Below are positions 62,134 to 64,000 of a DNA stretch of 64,000 nucleotides, piece by piece. A program made the translations under genes and the position numbers. The notes beneath the pieces were generated by a model that searched no databases, was not told where the DNA came from, and saw only the letters and a program-made list of their open reading frames with translations. Source of the DNA: RHKX01 sp963743875 (GTDB lineage Bacteria; Actinomycetota; Thermoleophilia; Solirubrobacterales; 70-9). The stretch lies in contig CAVURM010000004.1 of the NCBI GenBank assembly GCA_963743875.1, positions 186,001 to 250,000 on the forward strand, read 5' to 3'. Every line of letters begins with the position of its first letter. Within the stretch, counting starts at the first letter, position 1.

Positions 62134-63579
62134 TTGGCAACCGCAGAGAAGACCAAGGTCCAGAACTTCATCAACGGTGAGCTTTCCGATGCCACCGACG
62201 GCGCCACCGACGATGTGATCAACCCGGCGACCGGCGAGGTCTTCGCCTCGGCTCCGCTCTCGACGGAGGAGGACGTGGACCGTGCGGTGATGGCCGCCCG
62301 CAACGCCTTCGACGGCTGGGCCGACACCACGCCCGCCGATCGCGCCGCAGCGCTGTTCGCGCTCGCCGATGTGATCGAGGAGAACGCCGACCTGCTCTCC
62401 GACCTCGAGGCGACCGATGCCGGCAAGCCGCGCGACACCTTCATGGCGGATGAGATCCCCGCGATGGCGGATCAGCTGCGGTTCTTCGGCGGCGCCGGAC
62501 GCACGCTCTCGGGCAGCGCGGCGGGCGAGTACGTGGCCGGCCGGACGTCGATCATCCGGCGAGAGCCCGCTGGGGTGGTCGGCCAGATCGCGCCCTGGAA
62601 CTACCCACTGATGATGGCCATCTGGAAGATCGGCCCGGCGCTCGCCGCCGGTTGCACCACCGTGCTCAAGCCCGCCGAGACGACCCCGGTGGCGACCCTC
62701 AAGCTCGCCGAGCTTGCCGCTGACATCTTTCCCCCCGGCGTGCTCAACGTGATCGGCGGGCTCGGGCAGCCGGCCGGCTCGACGCTGGTCACCCATCCCG
62801 AGGTCGACATGGTGTCGCTGACCGGCTCACCCGAGACCGGCAAGTGGATTGCCAGGGCGGCATCCGAGACGCTGAAGCGGGTTCACCTCGAGCTCGGCGG
62901 CAAGGCGCCGGTGATCATCTTCGACGACGCCGACATGGAGTTGGCGATGGAGACGATCGCTGCCTGCGGTTATTACAACGCCGGCCAGGACTGCACTGCA
63001 GCGACCCGCGTGATGGCCGCCCCCGGCATCTACGACGATGTCGTGGCGGGGCTCGCCGAGCAGGCGAAGGGCAACGTCGTCGGCGACACGTTCGATCCGG
63101 CGACGACCCTCGGTCCGGTCAACTCGGAGCGGCAGCGCGAGCGCGTCGAGGGGTTCCTCGAGCGCAGGCCCGACCACGCCGAGATCGTCACCGGCGGCGG
63201 CGAGCCCGACCTGCCCGGCTTCTACGTGGAGCCGACGGTCGTCGCCGGCCTCCACCAGGACGACGAGATGATCCAGTCCGAGATCTTCGGGCCGGTGATC
63301 ACCGTTCAGCGGTTCGACGACGAGGCCAAGGCGATCGAGTGGGCCAACGGCACCCGCTACGGGCTCGCCGCGTCGGTCTGGACCGGCGACGTCGGCCGCG
63401 CGATGCGGGTCGCCAAGTCGATCCGCTTCGGTTGCGTCTGGATCAACGACCACCTCACGATGGCCAACGAGATGCCGCACGGCGGCTTCAAGGAGTCCGG
63501 CTACGGCAAGGACATGAGCATCTACTCGGTCGAGGACTACACCGAGATCAAGCACGTCATGGTCAACCTGGAGGCGTAG
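62134..63579 (+). CDS. aldehyde dehydrogenase, aminobutyraldehyde type
   Basis: A 481-residue NAD-dependent enzyme with QIAPWNYPLMMAIWKIGPAL, SLTGSPETGKWIARAA, the base Glu in LELGGKAPVI and catalytic Cys in YNAGQDCTAATRV. It also has SEIFGPVITVQRFDDE and HGGFKESGYGKDMSIYSVED. The NAGQDCTA and KDMSxYSxEDYT segments are typical of gamma-aminobutyraldehyde/betaine aldehyde dehydrogenases. TTG start at 62134 is set by AGGAGA 7 nt upstream. It follows ald by 47 nt and completes a putrescine-to-GABA route. Confidence 0.92.
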   Translation: MATAEKTKVQNFINGELSDATDGATDDVINPATGEVFASAPLSTEEDVDRAVMAARNAFDGWADTTPADRAAALFALADVIEENADLLSDLEATDAGKPRDTFMADEIPAMADQLRFFGGAGRTLSGSAAGEYVAGRTSIIRREPAGVVGQIAPWNYPLMMAIWKIGPALAAGCTTVLKPAETTPVATLKLAELAADIFPPGVLNVIGGLGQPAGSTLVTHPEVDMVSLTGSPETGKWIARAASETLKRVHLELGGKAPVIIFDDADMELAMETIAACGYYNAGQDCTAATRVMAAPGIYDDVVAGLAEQAKGNVVGDTFDPATTLGPVNSERQRERVEGFLERRPDHAEIVTGGGEPDLPGFYVEPTVVAGLHQDDEMIQSEIFGPVITVQRFDDEAKAIEWANGTRYGLAASVWTGDVGRAMRVAKSIRFGCVWINDHLTMANEMPHGGFKESGYGKDMSIYSVEDYTEIKHVMVNLEA

Positions 63580-63685
63580 GACGGCTGGTCGCCGGTGGGT
63601 GTTTCCGCCGGTTGACCCGGTGGCAGCTTGAGCACCGTATAGGTGCCTTATCCGCCACCGGCCCGTCGGGCGAGGCCAAAACGAA

Positions 63686-63711
63686 GAACGCCCGCTGAAC
63701 AGCGGGCGTTC
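63686..63711. terminator. intrinsic bidirectional terminator
   Basis: GAACGCCCGCT (63686-63696) pairs perfectly with AGCGGGCGTTC (63701-63711) across the loop GAAC. AAAACGAA precedes it, giving a short U tract on the minus-strand transcript. It separates the aldehyde dehydrogenase from the convergent NlpC/P60-like gene. Confidence 0.8.
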
Positions 63712-63735
63712 TCCTCGAGCTTCTTCGGCTTCGGC

Positions 63736-64000
63736 CTAGTAGCCCCTGTAGTGCCTGACCGCGTAGCCGCTGTCTGAGCGACCGTCGGTGTGCCAGCGGG
63801 GACCGGGGCCGCCGGATGTATCCCAGCGGAGGCCGGCGACCACGGCGTACGTGTGGCCGGAGTTGGCGTAGACGGAGATCCAGTCGCCCTTCTTCTTCTT
63901 GCCCCAGCTCGCCAGTGAGCCGGAGGTGAGGGGCGTCTTGAGCATCCGGGCGCCATGGAGCATGTAGCTGACGGCGCCGGAGCAGTCGTAGCCCTTGCTG
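63736..64000 (-). CDS. NlpC/P60-like cell-wall peptidase, C-terminal part
   Basis: The gene runs off the right edge of the window. The visible 88 residues begin SKGYDCSGAVSYMLHGA, with the catalytic Cys of the DCSG motif. They continue through KKKKGDWISVYANSGHTYAVV, where the His is the second catalytic residue. The end is Gly/Arg/Tyr-rich (RHYRGY). NlpC/P60 enzymes cut peptide stems of peptidoglycan. The N terminus, any signal peptide and other domains lie outside the window. Confidence 0.75.
   Translation of the reverse strand, partial: SKGYDCSGAVSYMLHGARMLKTPLTSGSLASWGKKKKGDWISVYANSGHTYAVVAGLRWDTSGGPGPRWHTDGRSDSGYAVRHYRGY

Overview
The window is a very GC-rich, densely packed chromosomal segment of an actinobacterium. 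The order rpsF-ssb-rpsR-rplI-dnaB, the start codons rich in GTG and TTG, secreted proteins with lysine-rich tails and TTPP-type Ig-like modules, and the many genes with a TANNNT box 6-8 nt before the start codon all fit the class Thermoleophilia (Solirubrobacterales or relatives). That placement is an inference from gene content; there is no rRNA or phylogenetic marker search behind it. No prophage, insertion sequence, CRISPR array or complete tRNA is visible.

Layout. 0-6.5 kb: a DUF2510 membrane protein, a secreted glycerophosphodiester phosphodiesterase, a GGDEF-EAL protein carrying an extra cobalamin-cap-like helical domain, and a secreted S8/S53-type protease. 6.6-14.3 kb: pyrE, an L,D-transpeptidase, a CPBP protease, a HAD hydrolase, a GT-C mannosyltransferase-like protein, thiL, a FlgM-like orphan and a degenerate M28 membrane protein. 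14.3-20.2 kb: a two-component system, an HtrA lipoprotein, an inositol-phosphatase-like protein and trehalose-6-phosphate synthase. 20.3-28.8 kb: housekeeping block rpsF, ssb, rpsR, rplI, dnaB, a DnaC/DnaI-like loader, purA, a DUF4235 protein and a biotin carboxylase-BCCP fusion. 28.9-33.8 kb: accessory zone with DUF2804, a cyclase, an alpha/beta hydrolase, a truncated tRNA 3' end, and one complete plus two truncated copies of a TadE-like pilin-type protein. 33.8-38.2 kb: a minus-strand operon linking GT2, DUF2064, a beta-propeller lipoprotein, a cytochrome b561-molybdopterin oxidoreductase and a membrane protein. 38.3-46.8 kb: a GT-C-like protein with an epimerase, then saccharopine-dehydrogenase-like, peptide deformylase, ACT-domain and AEC-permease genes. 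47-52 kb: class III aminotransferase plus KBL-type enzyme, a cupin and a Tat-exported DUF839 phosphatase. 52-63.6 kb: a polyamine locus with potABCD, two aldehyde dehydrogenases, a putrescine-type aminotransferase, a PucR regulator and alanine dehydrogenase. The window ends inside an NlpC/P60-like gene.

The polyamine locus reads as a complete route: uptake by PotABCD, transamination, oxidation of the aminoaldehyde, and Ald regenerating pyruvate from the alanine made by the transaminase. A 17-nt palindrome lies in the divergent promoter. A different 19-nt operator-like palindrome is shared by the promoters at 46.9 and 51.8 kb, which suggests one regulator for the aminotransferase/KBL operon, the AEC permease and the DUF839 phosphatase.

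Three families of intergenic repeats were found, two of which have conserved cores with differing but still paired stems. The most notable occurs at 26.96, 40.73, 49.55 and 51.83 kb.

About 24 apparent single-base frameshifts interrupt genes, concentrated at 14.8-15.6 kb and 58.4-59.5 kb and including the essential gene ssb. I read these mainly as sequence or assembly errors, so the composite genes are given as single features with the breakpoints stated.
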